Part shown: in pieces, positions 15,854 to 23,346 of the stretch | Layout of the letters: each line of letters begins with the position of its first letter | How positions within the stretch are numbered: position 1 is the stretch's first letter | Origin: a virus | Length of the DNA stretch: 64,000 bases | IMG/VR virus record: IMGVR_UViG_3300046002_001774 | Coordinates: 1 to 64,000 of that record | Reading direction: 5' to 3' (one strand) | Translations under genes and position numbers: made by a program | Notes under the pieces: model-generated | Database searches by the model: none | Told to the model about the DNA's origin: nothing | What the model saw: the letters and a program-made list of their open reading frames with translations, nothing else

Positions 15854-16053
15854 TAGTTTTTAATTATTCTAATTTCACTTTCTTTAAGAACATTTTTCAA
15901 TGACATAGCCAACTCATGTCCCATCGTTTCACAAGTGTCTTTGTTGAGCAAGCGTGAAACTGTATGTGCTAGAATAAGAATTGCTGCTGCTGTGTCATTA
16001 ATATCCATTTCTTCCTTTATATCTTTAAAGGCATCAATGTACCATTCGTTCAT
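15853..16053 (-). CDS. Hypothetical early protein
   Basis: 66 aa, helical, starting MNEWYIDAFKDIKEEMDIND; a weakly amphipathic segment AAAILILAHTVSRLL follows. No family recognised. It starts 3 bp after the SSB-like gene, so in the same operon. Confidence 0.6.
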   Translation of the reverse strand: MNEWYIDAFKDIKEEMDINDTAAAILILAHTVSRLLNKDTCETMGHELAMSLKNVLKESEIRIIKN

Positions 16054-16056
16054 AAG

Positions 16057-16326
16057 TTAAAACGGGATTTCTGAATCATCATCCTTGGCCCGTGCTGGAG
16101 CAGGTTTGGCCTTTGCAGGGGTTTTACCAGCATCCTGATCCTTTGGCTTCACTGACAAGCTGAAGAACTTCTTGCCGTCCTTTTTGGATTCCTTGAGCCA
16201 ACCATTGAGCCAGTAGTCTTTTCCCTCGATGTTGATGGATCCATTGTAGTCTGGGTGGGTGTCTAGTTCTTTGCGGTCGTTCTTGAAGAGTGATCCGCGA
16301 TTTGTGTTATCGTATTGGTCTGCCAT
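16057..16326 (-). CDS. Small SSB-like / OB-type protein with acidic IPF tail
   Basis: 89 aa. N-terminal beta-rich segment (RGSLFKND-KE--HPDYNGSI, YWLNGWLKESKKDGKKFFSLSVKPK) resembles the DUF736-like or small phage single-strand-binding fold; then an Ala/Pro/Lys linker; the last residues DDDSEIPF match the C-terminal acidic tip of bacterial SSB proteins that docks partner proteins. Predicted to coat ssDNA during recombination with the ERF protein. Family name is inference. Confidence 0.6.
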   Translation of the reverse strand: MADQYDNTNRGSLFKNDRKELDTHPDYNGSINIEGKDYWLNGWLKESKKDGKKFFSLSVKPKDQDAGKTPAKAKPAPARAKDDDSEIPF

Positions 16327-16425
16327 ATTATTGTTATAGTTAGTTTATATTATTGCATCGTTTTTGTGGTGTGATGCCACCAAGTCTGCATTTGTTTGCA
16401 GAAAGTGTAATGTTATGTGCTTTAG

Positions 16426-16725
16426 TTAGGGCCAAGAAACTGGGAACACGTTTTTTGTGTGAGTCTTTTCTTCGTCACCAAGAGCGATCATTGTGGTGTA
16501 CTTGGGTTGTCTATTGTAGATGAAATCCTCTAATCTTCCTCCATCTTCCTCGCTTAGTACCTCATTCTCGTCTGATGAGAGAAAATGAATCCCATGAATT
16601 TCTGGACATGATAAAAGAGATTCCTTCACATTTTTGATGTAGATCTCACCAAAAGTGTCGGTTGTTAGTTCTGTTGCATTAGGAACCATGCAGGTTACCT
16701 CAATGGTAATCTTTAGGCTTTTCAT
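16426..16725 (-). CDS. Hypothetical early protein
   Basis: 99 aa, beginning MKSLKITIEVTCMVPNATEL, alternating strand-like pattern, acidic middle. I chose the ATG at 16725: it overlaps the upstream TGA (ATGA) and has GGAG about 8 nt before it; an in-frame TTG lies 4 codons upstream. The 99-bp gap after it holds a short dyad (CTGCA-N6-TGCAG) and nothing else I can name. Confidence 0.6.
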   Translation of the reverse strand: MKSLKITIEVTCMVPNATELTTDTFGEIYIKNVKESLLSCPEIHGIHFLSSDENEVLSEEDGGRLEDFIYNRQPKYTTMIALGDEEKTHTKNVFPVSWP

Positions 16726-16865
16726 TTGTTTCTCCAATCATCTTCCAAATCGACTCCGTATTTCTTCTTTGAAATGTAGTTTGTAACTTGGCACATGATC
16801 TCAGCGAAGATGTAGATGAGCATGACAAGAGTAACGCTGCCCATGAATAGTTGAATGCTTGTCAT
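16722..16865 (-). CDS. 47-aa membrane peptide
   Basis: Sequence MTSIQLFMGSVTLVMLIYIF followed by AEIMCQVTNYISKKKYG and an acidic end: one transmembrane helix with a basic then acidic cytoplasmic tail. Start chosen at 16865, 1 bp after the TAG of the upstream gene; the longer frame to 16949 is antisense-like overlap. Confidence 0.6.
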   Translation of the reverse strand: MTSIQLFMGSVTLVMLIYIFAEIMCQVTNYISKKKYGVDLEDDWRNK

Positions 16866-16866
16866 A

Positions 16867-17094
16867 CTAGTCGCTCCAGCAATCGTAGCTACCCTCGTAG
16901 ACATACCCATTTTCGTCCTTCGTTTCATGGAACGTGAACGATTGGCCAAACATATCGTGAGATCCGCAAATGGACTCGATGATTTCTTTGGATAGATAGG
17001 ACTTCGACGTGATACGGAATGTTCCCCAGTCCCGTGTGCCTCGGTCGTTGCGAGACTTGTCTGCCTCGACTGTGATTACGTTTAGTTGTTTCAT
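16867..17094 (-). CDS. Hypothetical early protein
   Basis: 75 aa, strand-rich (LNVITVEADKSRNDRGTRDWGTFRI; ENGYVYEGSYDCWSD), soluble. No family recognised. First of a three-gene coupled set with the membrane peptide and the 99-aa gene. Confidence 0.6.
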   Translation of the reverse strand: MKQLNVITVEADKSRNDRGTRDWGTFRITSKSYLSKEIIESICGSHDMFGQSFTFHETKDENGYVYEGSYDCWSD

Positions 17095-17137
17095 TTGATA
17101 TGGTGTATTTATTTAGCTAACGGCACTACATCTAGGG

Positions 17138-17320
17138 TTAAAATTCAAACTCGTCAACAGAATTTTCTTCGATGTGTGCAAAATATTTATTGTAGATTTC
17201 TTTTGTTTTTTCGTATTTTTCCTGAGCGTCCGCAAACCTAGCAATCATGCGGCTCTGCCAGATTGCTGTTGCAGTGTCTAGCAAAATGCAAGCCTCGTCG
17301 AAGTGGTGATCAATGTTCAT
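17138..17320 (-). CDS. Small helical protein downstream of helicase
   Basis: 60 aa from the ATG at 17320 (a TTG 4 codons upstream is possible). His- and Asp-containing start MNIDHHFDEACILLDTATAI, then a Lys/Glu helix and acidic end DEFEF. Overlaps the helicase 3' end by 11 bp. Might assist the helicase; not recognised. Confidence 0.6.
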   Translation of the reverse strand: MNIDHHFDEACILLDTATAIWQSRMIARFADAQEKYEKTKEIYNKYFAHIEENSVDEFEF

Positions 17321-18605
17321 CAATTTGTTCAAATCTGGAAATTTCTCCGCGCATTTTTACAGGAACAAAAACGTCACGCTGACCACGTCGATTCTTGCCG
17401 ATATGTATGCGCGAAGTTGGTTGGGTTTCAACTTTCTTCTTGAATGATGAAGTGTCCTTCTTCTTCTCGTCAGGATGAGAGATGAGAACCAAGAAATCAG
17501 TATGATGCGCGATTGCTCTGGATTCCCGTACTGCACCTTCATCGTTGAGTTGTGATGCGGTGATTACTGCGGAGTTTGTTTTCAAGCCCGTCAACTTGAG
17601 TCTGCGTGATAGCTCACTCACTGCCTGTTCGCGGTTATCAGCGGATGGCATCGTCACGATTTGTAGGTAGTCCACAACGATCAGATCGGCCTTGCCAAGT
17701 GAAGCAAGACGTGATGCCTCTGCTGCTATTTCACCAACCTCTGAGAGATCATCTCGGATCGTCAGCTTCATCTGCATGAGTTGCGTGATTGCACTGGAGA
17801 TATCCTTTGCAGATGCAACACCTCTCCACTCTGTGACTCCCTCCATCTCACGCAATGGCAGAATTGTCTTACCCAGAAGATTGGAAGCTATACGTTGTAG
17901 AATAGCCTTAGCTGGCATCTCTAGGGAAAATATAGTTACTGATTTACCATTGAGTAGTGCCTGTAGTGCGGCTTGGTAAAGCAGGATGGATTTACCTCCG
18001 CTGGTTTGCGCTCCCACAACTAGCATTTCACCTCTGCGAACACCTCCACCAAGAAACTTGTCCAGCTTGGGAATTCCAGTGGGGAAATTCTCTAGTGGGG
18101 TCTTGTCCTCCAGATCGTCCATAAAATCGCTCAGATGGGCCTTCACGTCCTTGCACTGGTGTTCTGGTACGATTGCATTGGCAAAGGACTCTGCGAGGCT
18201 AGAAAGGTCTGCCTTCATTGCGCAAACGTCATCATGGTTATCCTCCCACGTTTTGATGGCATCCCTGTAGCCTTTTGCTTTGATGAGTTGTGCGCGGTAG
18301 TCTGCTGCGGTTTCTAAGCACATAGCACCGGGTGACAGGAAGATTGTCTGGAGGATATCCATCACTCCATCTTTCCCACCACAAGCATTCAGCTTGCCAG
18401 TTGTCTCTAGGTCAGACAATGCCCCTAGTGCGTTTGTGGATCCTGTCCGCTGGTAGACTCTCTCTAGTGCGGTGAAGATCAGTTTGTGTTGCGATAACGC
18501 AAACAGATCAGCATTCCACGATAAGTGTGGTAGAACGTCTGGGTCAATTGCGATTAGTGATAGTGCCGCTTTTTCTGCTGTTTGTGCGATTGGTATGTTT
18601 TTCAT
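17310..18605 (-). CDS. dnaB: Replicative DNA helicase, DnaB family
   Basis: 431 aa. N-terminal helical domain (1-150) with AEKAALSLIAIDPDVL; C-terminal RecA domain with Walker A GAQTSGGKS (198-206), IFSLEM (225-230), Walker B LIVVDYLQ (308-315), ASQLN sensor (350-354) with VRESRAI, and arginine-finger region KNRRGQRD (404-411). All core DnaB motifs are intact and length is normal. Unwinds DNA 5'-3' as a hexamer. The DUF1376 gene directly upstream ends 1 bp before its ATG and likely acts as its loader; no phage polymerase or primase is present, so host enzymes are presumably recruited. Confidence 0.93.
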   Translation of the reverse strand: MKNIPIAQTAEKAALSLIAIDPDVLPHLSWNADLFALSQHKLIFTALERVYQRTGSTNALGALSDLETTGKLNACGGKDGVMDILQTIFLSPGAMCLETAADYRAQLIKAKGYRDAIKTWEDNHDDVCAMKADLSSLAESFANAIVPEHQCKDVKAHLSDFMDDLEDKTPLENFPTGIPKLDKFLGGGVRRGEMLVVGAQTSGGKSILLYQAALQALLNGKSVTIFSLEMPAKAILQRIASNLLGKTILPLREMEGVTEWRGVASAKDISSAITQLMQMKLTIRDDLSEVGEIAAEASRLASLGKADLIVVDYLQIVTMPSADNREQAVSELSRRLKLTGLKTNSAVITASQLNDEGAVRESRAIAHHTDFLVLISHPDEKKKDTSSFKKKVETQPTSRIHIGKNRRGQRDVFVPVKMRGEISRFEQIDEH

Positions 18606-18606
18606 G

Positions 18607-19296
18607 TTAGTATCCCCTGTTGTTTGTCGCTTGTGCCTTTTGTACCCATTCAGCTTTGAATCCTTGCCATCCTCTGGTCACGCATTCAGTGATTGCCTCA
18701 TCGAGAGTCCATCCAGCTTCTTCAGCTTCACGTTCAATTCCGTTAAGTGCAGTTTGGGTTAGTGGTGATTTCTTGGCTTTTCTGATTTTAAGAAAATCAT
18801 TCCAGACCTGTTCAGGAACTGAATCTGGTCTATTTATATTATTAGTAGTAGAAGAAGAAGATGAAGAAGAAGACTGTAGTGTTGCCTTTTGGTTGATACC
18901 ATTTGGCAAGCAATCTTCAACCACCCTTGCAAGTGTGGTTGAACCACCCTTGAGCATTTTACGCATTTCGGCAGACTTCTTGCCACCTTCGGCACTCTTT
19001 CTTGCCCATTCATTCTGTTTTAAGATTTCCTGCTCCAACCTCTCATGCACCATGCATGAAGTGTCGTTGGGGTGTGGTTTGAACATGGTTGCAACGGTGG
19101 TTGCAAGGGTGGTTGAAGCACCCTTGCCAATCAATCGTGCTATTTGATCTGGATTCGATGGGATACTTCCGTGCTGCCAACAATAGCAAAGCAAGCGGAT
19201 ATAAGCCCCCTCTTCTTCAAGACTCATCAACGCTACACGTTGAGATCCCAAATAATCAGCTGGGTAGAACTGAAATGCTGGTCGTTTAATTTTCAT
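18607..19296 (-). CDS. DUF1376-type replisome organiser
   Basis: 229 aa. N-terminal DUF1376 signature: FQFYPADYLGSQRVALMSLEEEGAYIRLLCYCW (split here only in description: FYPADYL at 10-16, EEEGAYIRLL at 27-36, W40-Q-HGSIP). A Ser-rich linker (SSSSSSSS) separates a C-terminal helical domain (VWNDFLKIRKAKKSPLT) seen in phage O-like/replication proteins. The ATG at 19296 lies just after a terminator hairpin. Adjacent to DnaB helicase, fitting a helicase-loading role at the phage origin. Confidence 0.8.
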   Translation of the reverse strand: MKIKRPAFQFYPADYLGSQRVALMSLEEEGAYIRLLCYCWQHGSIPSNPDQIARLIGKGASTTLATTVATMFKPHPNDTSCMVHERLEQEILKQNEWARKSAEGGKKSAEMRKMLKGGSTTLARVVEDCLPNGINQKATLQSSSSSSSSTTNNINRPDSVPEQVWNDFLKIRKAKKSPLTQTALNGIEREAEEAGWTLDEAITECVTRGWQGFKAEWVQKAQATNNRGY

Positions 19297-19301
19297 AGTA
19301 T

Positions 19302-19361
19302 AAAAAAAGACCCACCTCAAGTGATACTCCCACAAGGAATCTTATGGGCATGAGGTAGGTC
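19302..19361 (-). terminator. Intrinsic terminator or attenuator just before the DUF1376 start codon
   Basis: Minus strand: GACCTACCTCA (19361-19351) pairs with TGAGGTGGGTC (19319-19309), 11 bp with one G-U, enclosing a smaller CCCA/TGGG hairpin; seven U residues follow (19308-19302). The last U is 5 nt before ATG 19296. This is a textbook rho-independent terminator, placed so the ribosome site of the replication gene lies within or next to its U-run. Confidence 0.8.
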
Positions 19362-19425
19362 AAATTGGTTGGTTTTTAACGATGGTATCAAACATCGCGC
19401 TTCGTCTGAAGCTAACTCAAAATAT

Positions 19426-19773
19426 CTAGTTTTTGGATTTCGTCAAATTGTTTTTTACAGACCAATCCCAGATTTCCAAAAGTTCCTGTGCTTTGCGGTC
19501 AACAAAGTCTTCAGATAAGCTATGTGATTTTAGTTCAATCCATGTACCATCTGGCAACTCACCAGTGCATTTAACTTCGTAACCAATGCTCGGGTATCCA
19601 TATTTTCGATGGTCGTAAATATAAACCTCGACCTGTTTCTTTTTTCCTTCATTGCAACGACACTCCTCATGTCCCGCGAAGGTTTGGTAGAATGCAATGT
19701 CGGACTGATTGAGGAAGTCTTTGAATTGCTTCCATCCATTGCCAGTGAGTTTGTCAAAGTTAAGCTCGTTCAT
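19426..19773 (-). CDS. Hypothetical early protein
   Basis: 115 aa. Compact alpha/beta composition: MNELNFDKLTGNGWKQFKDF, then strands with KKQVEVYIYD and YEVKCTGELPDGTWIELKS. ATGA-coupled to the nuclease gene upstream. Last gene before the intrinsic terminator at 19302-19361. No family recognised. Confidence 0.6.
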   Translation of the reverse strand: MNELNFDKLTGNGWKQFKDFLNQSDIAFYQTFAGHEECRCNEGKKKQVEVYIYDHRKYGYPSIGYEVKCTGELPDGTWIELKSHSLSEDFVDRKAQELLEIWDWSVKNNLTKSKN

Positions 19774-20813
19774 AGTTTTACTTTCTTGGGTTTATCTTCA
19801 ACTAGCTTCACAATCTCCTCACCAACATCTGGCTGGATCTGGGATAGATCGTATCCTACCGAATCGCAGTACTTCTGCAATTTTGTAGCAGAGATGCTAC
19901 CTCCGAATAGCTTAATGCTGTCGGAAAGTGACATTTCGGTGCAGGTTCCGATATGCTCGATGACCTCTTCAGGATATGTCTCCCGTCCCTTTTGACGTTG
20001 CAGTTTCCAGCCGTAGACTTTCTCTCCTGATTGCAACTTTTCCTTGAGCAGATCCTTTGCCCAATCGACTAGGTAGTTGTTGAAAATATGGCTCTGTTTT
20101 ATAAACATGGATAACCGCTCGATATCACCCGCGAGATGCGCCTGCATTTGCGCTAGGTTGGCCTGTAGATCGTTTTCCACAACCGCTAGTGTGTTAGCAA
20201 TAGGGACTGCAATTTGGCCGCACGTTGCTGCCTTGTTGCACCAGCGGCAATAATCGCAAGCTGTCGGTACTTTGTCTGGATCGTTGTATGCTGCGAGAAC
20301 ACCCTCAACAACCTGCTTGGCTTCTTCGATTGTCCAAGAGTGCGTGACTACACGCTCCTGATCACAGAACAGCAAGTGCGTAGTCCATTCGCGAATGGCA
20401 TATTCACCCGTCTCAAAGTCATAACTCGCTGCCATGTTTCCGTAGGCATAGGCACATTGCTGCTCAAGATACGAACGTAGGATTCCTGACTTCAAGTCTA
20501 GGCTTGTATGGAGTGCTGGGATGCGGCAATCCTCGGTTCCTGTGTGATCGATGCCGGGGGTTTTAACCTTCAAGCTATTCTCGTCGGTTACCACCTCGTG
20601 ATCACCAGCGATTGTCTTGGTCATCTCAATAGCCCACATGACCGCATCAGCATCCTTGGACTTTAGTGCGAGGAAGGGCTTATTATTGCCCATGAACATT
20701 TCCCTGAATGCCTCGTCCATGTGAGTCCCGCGAGATGCGGCATAAGATTGTCCCTCCTTGGACTCGAAACACGCACACTCAGCCAGCTTGGGTAGTAGTG
20801 AATGACGGATCAT
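19770..20813 (-). CDS. RecB/Cas4-like PD-(D/E)XK exonuclease
   Basis: 347 aa. Nuclease core motifs: RGTHMDE (28-34), GTED (92-95) and the D106-L-K108-S-G catalytic D-x-K, followed by a QCAYAYGN helix (Q-xxx-Y motif). A C-terminal cysteine set C186-x-x-C189-x-x-C192-x5-C198 resembles the Fe-S or zinc cluster of Cas4/AddB-like nucleases (DUF2800-type phage proteins). ATG 20813 chosen for the ATGA overlap with ERF and GGGAGG upstream. Pairs with ERF as an exonuclease-annealase recombination system. Confidence 0.8.
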   Translation of the reverse strand: MIRHSLLPKLAECACFESKEGQSYAASRGTHMDEAFREMFMGNNKPFLALKSKDADAVMWAIEMTKTIAGDHEVVTDENSLKVKTPGIDHTGTEDCRIPALHTSLDLKSGILRSYLEQQCAYAYGNMAASYDFETGEYAIREWTTHLLFCDQERVVTHSWTIEEAKQVVEGVLAAYNDPDKVPTACDYCRWCNKAATCGQIAVPIANTLAVVENDLQANLAQMQAHLAGDIERLSMFIKQSHIFNNYLVDWAKDLLKEKLQSGEKVYGWKLQRQKGRETYPEEVIEHIGTCTEMSLSDSIKLFGGSISATKLQKYCDSVGYDLSQIQPDVGEEIVKLVEDKPKKVKL

Positions 20814-21439
20814 TTCGATGCCTCCCACTTAGCAACTGCTGCCAAGAACTTCTCTGGAGATACGAGCAAGTTGTCACGATACTTGCCAACGGGAAGATCG
20901 TGCCACAACTGACCAACTTTGATCTCACCTTTCGAGAGTAAGTATCCAGTAGCCGATTCAGCTTTGGTTCCAATCACGGACTCAACCTTTGCAAACCAGT
21001 TTGGATCCTCTTTGGGTGTTACAGGTGCTATGATTTTTGTCACTGATGTCCTAGCTTGCGGAACAACGCGAGATGCTGCCTGACCATCGTCATCTTCAGG
21101 TGCAATGCCACACGCTGCCATAAGCGAGTAACGTCTTGCATACGTCAATGCAGACCCGTATCCCATTGCGTCATTCTTGCTGGCTGGAACGTGCAGCTTA
21201 CCCGCTGAGAATGTCTCACCAGATTCGTGGATGAATAGAGTTTCGACAATAACACCAGATTCACATTCGTGTGTCTGCTGGATCAATGCGATTCCGTTAT
21301 CGTTAAGACCCGTGATGACTGCTTCGACGCAAGCAGACAGATCTGCGTACCGCGAGCGGAAGTGAGGGTTGGTTGATGTTTTGAGTGCTGGGCCGAATGC
21401 CTTCTGAGCTTTGACTAGTGCTGATGCTATGTTTTTCAT
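20810..21439 (-). CDS. erf: ERF-family single-strand annealing protein
   Basis: 209 aa. ERF signature: ALVKAQKAFGPALKTSTNPHFRSRYADLS at 8-36 (described by its N-x-x-F-x-S-x-Y-A-x-L core), and SKNDAMGYGSALTYARRYSL (87-106) followed by GIAPEDDDGQAA. Residues 120-209 form a variable linker and tail. Anneals complementary ssDNA; its partner nuclease is the next gene. Length is normal for the family. Confidence 0.92.
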   Translation of the reverse strand: MKNIASALVKAQKAFGPALKTSTNPHFRSRYADLSACVEAVITGLNDNGIALIQQTHECESGVIVETLFIHESGETFSAGKLHVPASKNDAMGYGSALTYARRYSLMAACGIAPEDDDGQAASRVVPQARTSVTKIIAPVTPKEDPNWFAKVESVIGTKAESATGYLLSKGEIKVGQLWHDLPVGKYRDNLLVSPEKFLAAVAKWEASK

Positions 21440-21463
21440 TTGTTTTACTGGTTTGTTGTTTGT

Positions 21464-21631
21464 TTACTGGTTGATAAAATCTTCCCACTGCTCGCAAGTG
21501 CGCTCGTCTTTCCTGCGCTTCTCGCAATACTTTTTGAAACGATGGAGGATGTTTTCCTGCCCAAGCCTGTAGCAAGCGAAGCAGGATGCGAATGAAAGGA
21601 TGAAGTAGGAAACTGCGATTGATGTGGTCAT
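21464..21631 (-). CDS. 55-aa membrane peptide
   Basis: MTTSIAVSYFILSFASCFAC then a basic cytoplasmic region (HRFKKYCEKRRKDERTCEQW). One transmembrane helix. ATG overlaps the TGA of the 43-aa membrane peptide, so both are made together. The longer frame to 21706 is the neighbour's antisense-like overlap. Role unknown. Confidence 0.6.
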   Translation of the reverse strand: MTTSIAVSYFILSFASCFACYRLGQENILHRFKKYCEKRRKDERTCEQWEDFINQ

Positions 21632-21759
21632 TTGTTTTGGGTGAGTACTAAGGTTAATCCGATTAGTCCGACAACGGGTGCGATTACCATGAACGCATCC
21701 AGACAATGCTGGAGCGTCACAAGCAAAGGAGTTGAAGCGAATGTTTCGATGATGTTCAT
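21628..21759 (-). CDS. 43-aa membrane peptide
   Basis: MNIIETFASTPLLVTLQHCL followed by a hydrophobic stretch MVIAPVVGLIGLTLVLT and a short polar end. One or two membrane helices. Coupled by ATGA to the 55-aa membrane peptide: two membrane proteins embedded in the recombination operon. Confidence 0.55.
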   Translation of the reverse strand: MNIIETFASTPLLVTLQHCLDAFMVIAPVVGLIGLTLVLTQNK

Positions 21760-21853
21760 AAGAGTTGTAGAATTATCCAATCTGCTTGGGAATGTCAACA
21801 AGGTTTTTTGGGAAAGATTCCTGCCGTCCTTTTCATTTTGTTTGTTGGGTTGT

Positions 21854-21876
21854 GGAGCGGGGGTGGAACCCGCTCC
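21854..21876. terminator. GC-rich hairpin after the 66-aa gene
   Basis: GGAGCGGG / CCCGCTCC, 8 bp perfect with a 7-nt loop, 10 bp downstream of the 66-aa gene stop on the minus strand. No U-run on the minus strand; on the plus strand GTTTGGGTTTT follows. Likely an RNA stabiliser or weak terminator. Confidence 0.5.
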
Positions 21877-21885
21877 GTTTGGGTT

Positions 21886-22086
21886 TTAGTTATTTAAAAT
21901 TTCGCGTCCTGCATCTATTGCTGCATCTGCTGATCGTGTCCTGCCTTGCAATCCGCTTTCTTTTGGGAAACTCCAAGAGATGGTATTTGCTCCGTTGCCT
22001 TCTTTGTTTTCTTGTGCTGCAAATATGCAAAATTCTTTTCCGTATTTAGAAATTGCTAGGATGGTTTTTTTGCTAAGAGTTGTCAT
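21886..22086 (-). CDS. Hypothetical early protein, first gene after a promoter
   Basis: 66 aa: MTTLSKKTILAISKYGKEFC then FAAQENKEGNGANTISWSFP and AIDAGREILNN. No family recognised. It directly follows the best promoter candidate in the window (22141-22168) and is bounded by a hairpin, so it may have its own transcript start. Confidence 0.6.
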   Translation of the reverse strand: MTTLSKKTILAISKYGKEFCIFAAQENKEGNGANTISWSFPKESGLQGRTRSADAAIDAGREILNN

Positions 22087-22140
22087 TTGATTGATTTGGT
22101 TTTTGGTTTCGTTGCTGACGTTGTGTCATCAACTACAAAC

Positions 22141-22168
22141 AAGATACCAAGCCGCTTGGGTTATGCAA
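22141..22168 (-). promoter_or_regulatory. Sigma70-like promoter with palindromic operator in the spacer
   Basis: Minus strand: TTGCAT (22168-22163), 16-bp spacer, TATCTT (22146-22141). The upstream stretch AAAAAAAAGTGAAAATAAC looks like an A-rich UP element. The spacer contains CCAAGC-G-GCTTGG, a perfect 13-nt palindrome (22147-22159), an apt site for a dimeric regulator that would block RNA polymerase. The 158-bp gap is the largest in the early region. Confidence 0.5.
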
Positions 22169-22244
22169 TAGTTATTTTCACTTTTTTTTCAGTAGGATAA
22201 AAATAATTACTTAATTCTGTTGACACCCGCAGATGCCGATAGAA

Positions 22245-22397
22245 TCAAGCTGTGCAGACTTCCATCTTTCTAGGTCTTCCACCTTTCGCACCATTGGCTC
22301 GTGCTGCCTCAACTTTTTTATCGGAAGAAACGCATCCACCTTTGCGTCCAATCTCTGACAAAAACTGCCGCACTACATCAGGAATCGTGGTCTTCAT
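22245..22397 (-). CDS. 50-aa AT-hook-like peptide
   Basis: MKTTIPDVVRQFLSEIGRKG, then KKVEAARANGAKGGRPRKMEV. The GGRPRK core is an AT-hook (GRP flanked by basic residues), and the GRKGG...RANGAKGGRPRK pattern is common in small bacterial and phage proteins. Start at 22397 preferred; the longer frame to 22532 overlaps its neighbour antisense-like. Might bind AT-rich DNA such as the adjacent promoter. Confidence 0.6.
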   Translation of the reverse strand: MKTTIPDVVRQFLSEIGRKGGCVSSDKKVEAARANGAKGGRPRKMEVCTA

Positions 22398-22548
22398 TTT
22401 TGTCTCTTTCCTTGGAAACTCGCTTGAATGAATCCCAGTCGATATCATCGTAGTTGTCCTGATATTTTCGCTCCCAAGTTTTGGTGCGAGGCTTATCTCC
22501 CTTGCCGTTTCGATGCCACTCATTGTTATCAATCTTTCCGTGACTCAT
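22378..22548 (-). CDS. 56-aa charged protein
   Basis: MSHGKIDNNEWHRNGKGDKP then aromatic/acidic DNYDDIDWDSFKR and a Lys/Glu-rich end. ATG 22548 has a strong Shine-Dalgarno AAAGGAG 8 nt upstream. Overlaps the next gene by 20 bp. No family recognised. Confidence 0.6.
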   Translation of the reverse strand: MSHGKIDNNEWHRNGKGDKPRTKTWERKYQDNYDDIDWDSFKRVSKERDKNEDHDS

Positions 22549-22765
22549 CTTCTTGCTCCTTTGTTTGGAATACCCCGTCACGCACGAAAATATGCTCCAT
22601 CAATTTTGCTGCTAGGACGAACTTGAAACTCGTCTCTTGGAGCGTCCTCATGATGTCATGGTAAACGTCATGCTGAGTGATTTTGGTTAGGTCGATTTGA
22701 GAAAGGACTGCATCAATTGCTTGCTGCGTCTCTTCCTCACCTGCTTGTTTTGGTGTTGTATCCAT
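22529..22765 (-). CDS. Hypothetical early protein
   Basis: 78 aa, helical: MDTTPKQAGEEETQQAIDAV, then KITQHDVYHDIMRTLQETSF. Leader AATAAATATTATGG has no Shine-Dalgarno sequence. Part of the small-gene run between 22.2 and 23.6 kb. No family recognised. Confidence 0.6.
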   Translation of the reverse strand: MDTTPKQAGEEETQQAIDAVLSQIDLTKITQHDVYHDIMRTLQETSFKFVLAAKLMEHIFVRDGVFQTKEQEDESRKD

Positions 22766-22770
22766 AATAT

Positions 22771-23016
22771 TTATTGGTTGAATGTTTGCTTCTCACGCTC
22801 GATGAGCATTGCGTCTGCGTCCACGAATGACAACTCTGCCACTATCTCAGGCAATTCACCAGAGAATTCTTCGCTTGCCCTGTAGCCCCGCAGGGATGCC
22901 GCTGCAAAGTAATCTCGGATTCCCATGCCAGAGTTTGGCTTGACTGCGGATGTCTTTGCATCACCACCGAAATGAGGCACGGGGAATGCAGGGTGGTTAT
23001 TTCGCTTAGTAGCCAT
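22771..23016 (-). CDS. Hypothetical early protein (phage ENR/DYFAAASL-type)
   Basis: 81 aa from ATG 23016. N-terminal NNHPAFPVPH and central GMGIRDYFAAASLRGY match a common small phage protein pattern (GMtLRDyFAa-al-g). Function unknown in the family. Overlaps the upstream gene by 11 bp; the longer frame to 23082 is rejected for that reason. Confidence 0.65.
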   Translation of the reverse strand: MATKRNNHPAFPVPHFGGDAKTSAVKPNSGMGIRDYFAAASLRGYRASEEFSGELPEIVAELSFVDADAMLIEREKQTFNQ

Positions 23017-23188
23017 GTAATTTAGCGAGGAACTCGCGTTGAATTTTCCTGCGTTCTGGAGTTCGCGTCCAGAAGAACGCACAGGCTTGATCGACTACAA
23101 TGGAAAGTCTGCGAATCCACGGATCATCGTGATCCTCGACTCCGCACTGGTTACGTCCAATCCCTTTGACGGGTTTTGTATTTTTCAT
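23006..23188 (-). CDS. Hypothetical early protein
   Basis: 60 aa, basic, Trp/Arg-containing (WIRRLSIVVDQACAFFWTRT PERRKIQREFLAKL). No family recognised. Leader TATAAATAAATATG lacks a Shine-Dalgarno sequence. Confidence 0.55.
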   Translation of the reverse strand: MKNTKPVKGIGRNQCGVEDHDDPWIRRLSIVVDQACAFFWTRTPERRKIQREFLAKLHGY

Positions 23189-23208
23189 ATTTATTTATAA
23201 GTGAAAGG

Positions 23209-23343
23209 CTATTTTTTAGCCTTAGCTTTCTTTTGTACGGCATAGGCAATAGCAAGTGCTTGCTTCTGCGGCTTGCCGTGTTTCATTTCAGTTTTTAGAT
23301 TGCGTTCAAAGCAATTCTGTGAGGCACATTTTCGTAGTGGCAT
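23209..23343 (-). CDS. 44-aa basic protein (KQALAIA type)
   Basis: MPLRKCASQNCFERNLKTEM then KHGKPQKQALAIAYAVQKKA and AKAKK. The G-x-P-x-KQALAIAYA-Q-KA motif is widespread in tiny phage structural or DNA-associated proteins (DUF6496-like, from memory). Begins 4 bp after the 72-aa gene stop. Confidence 0.6.
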   Translation of the reverse strand: MPLRKCASQNCFERNLKTEMKHGKPQKQALAIAYAVQKKAKAKK

Positions 23344-23346
23344 AGG

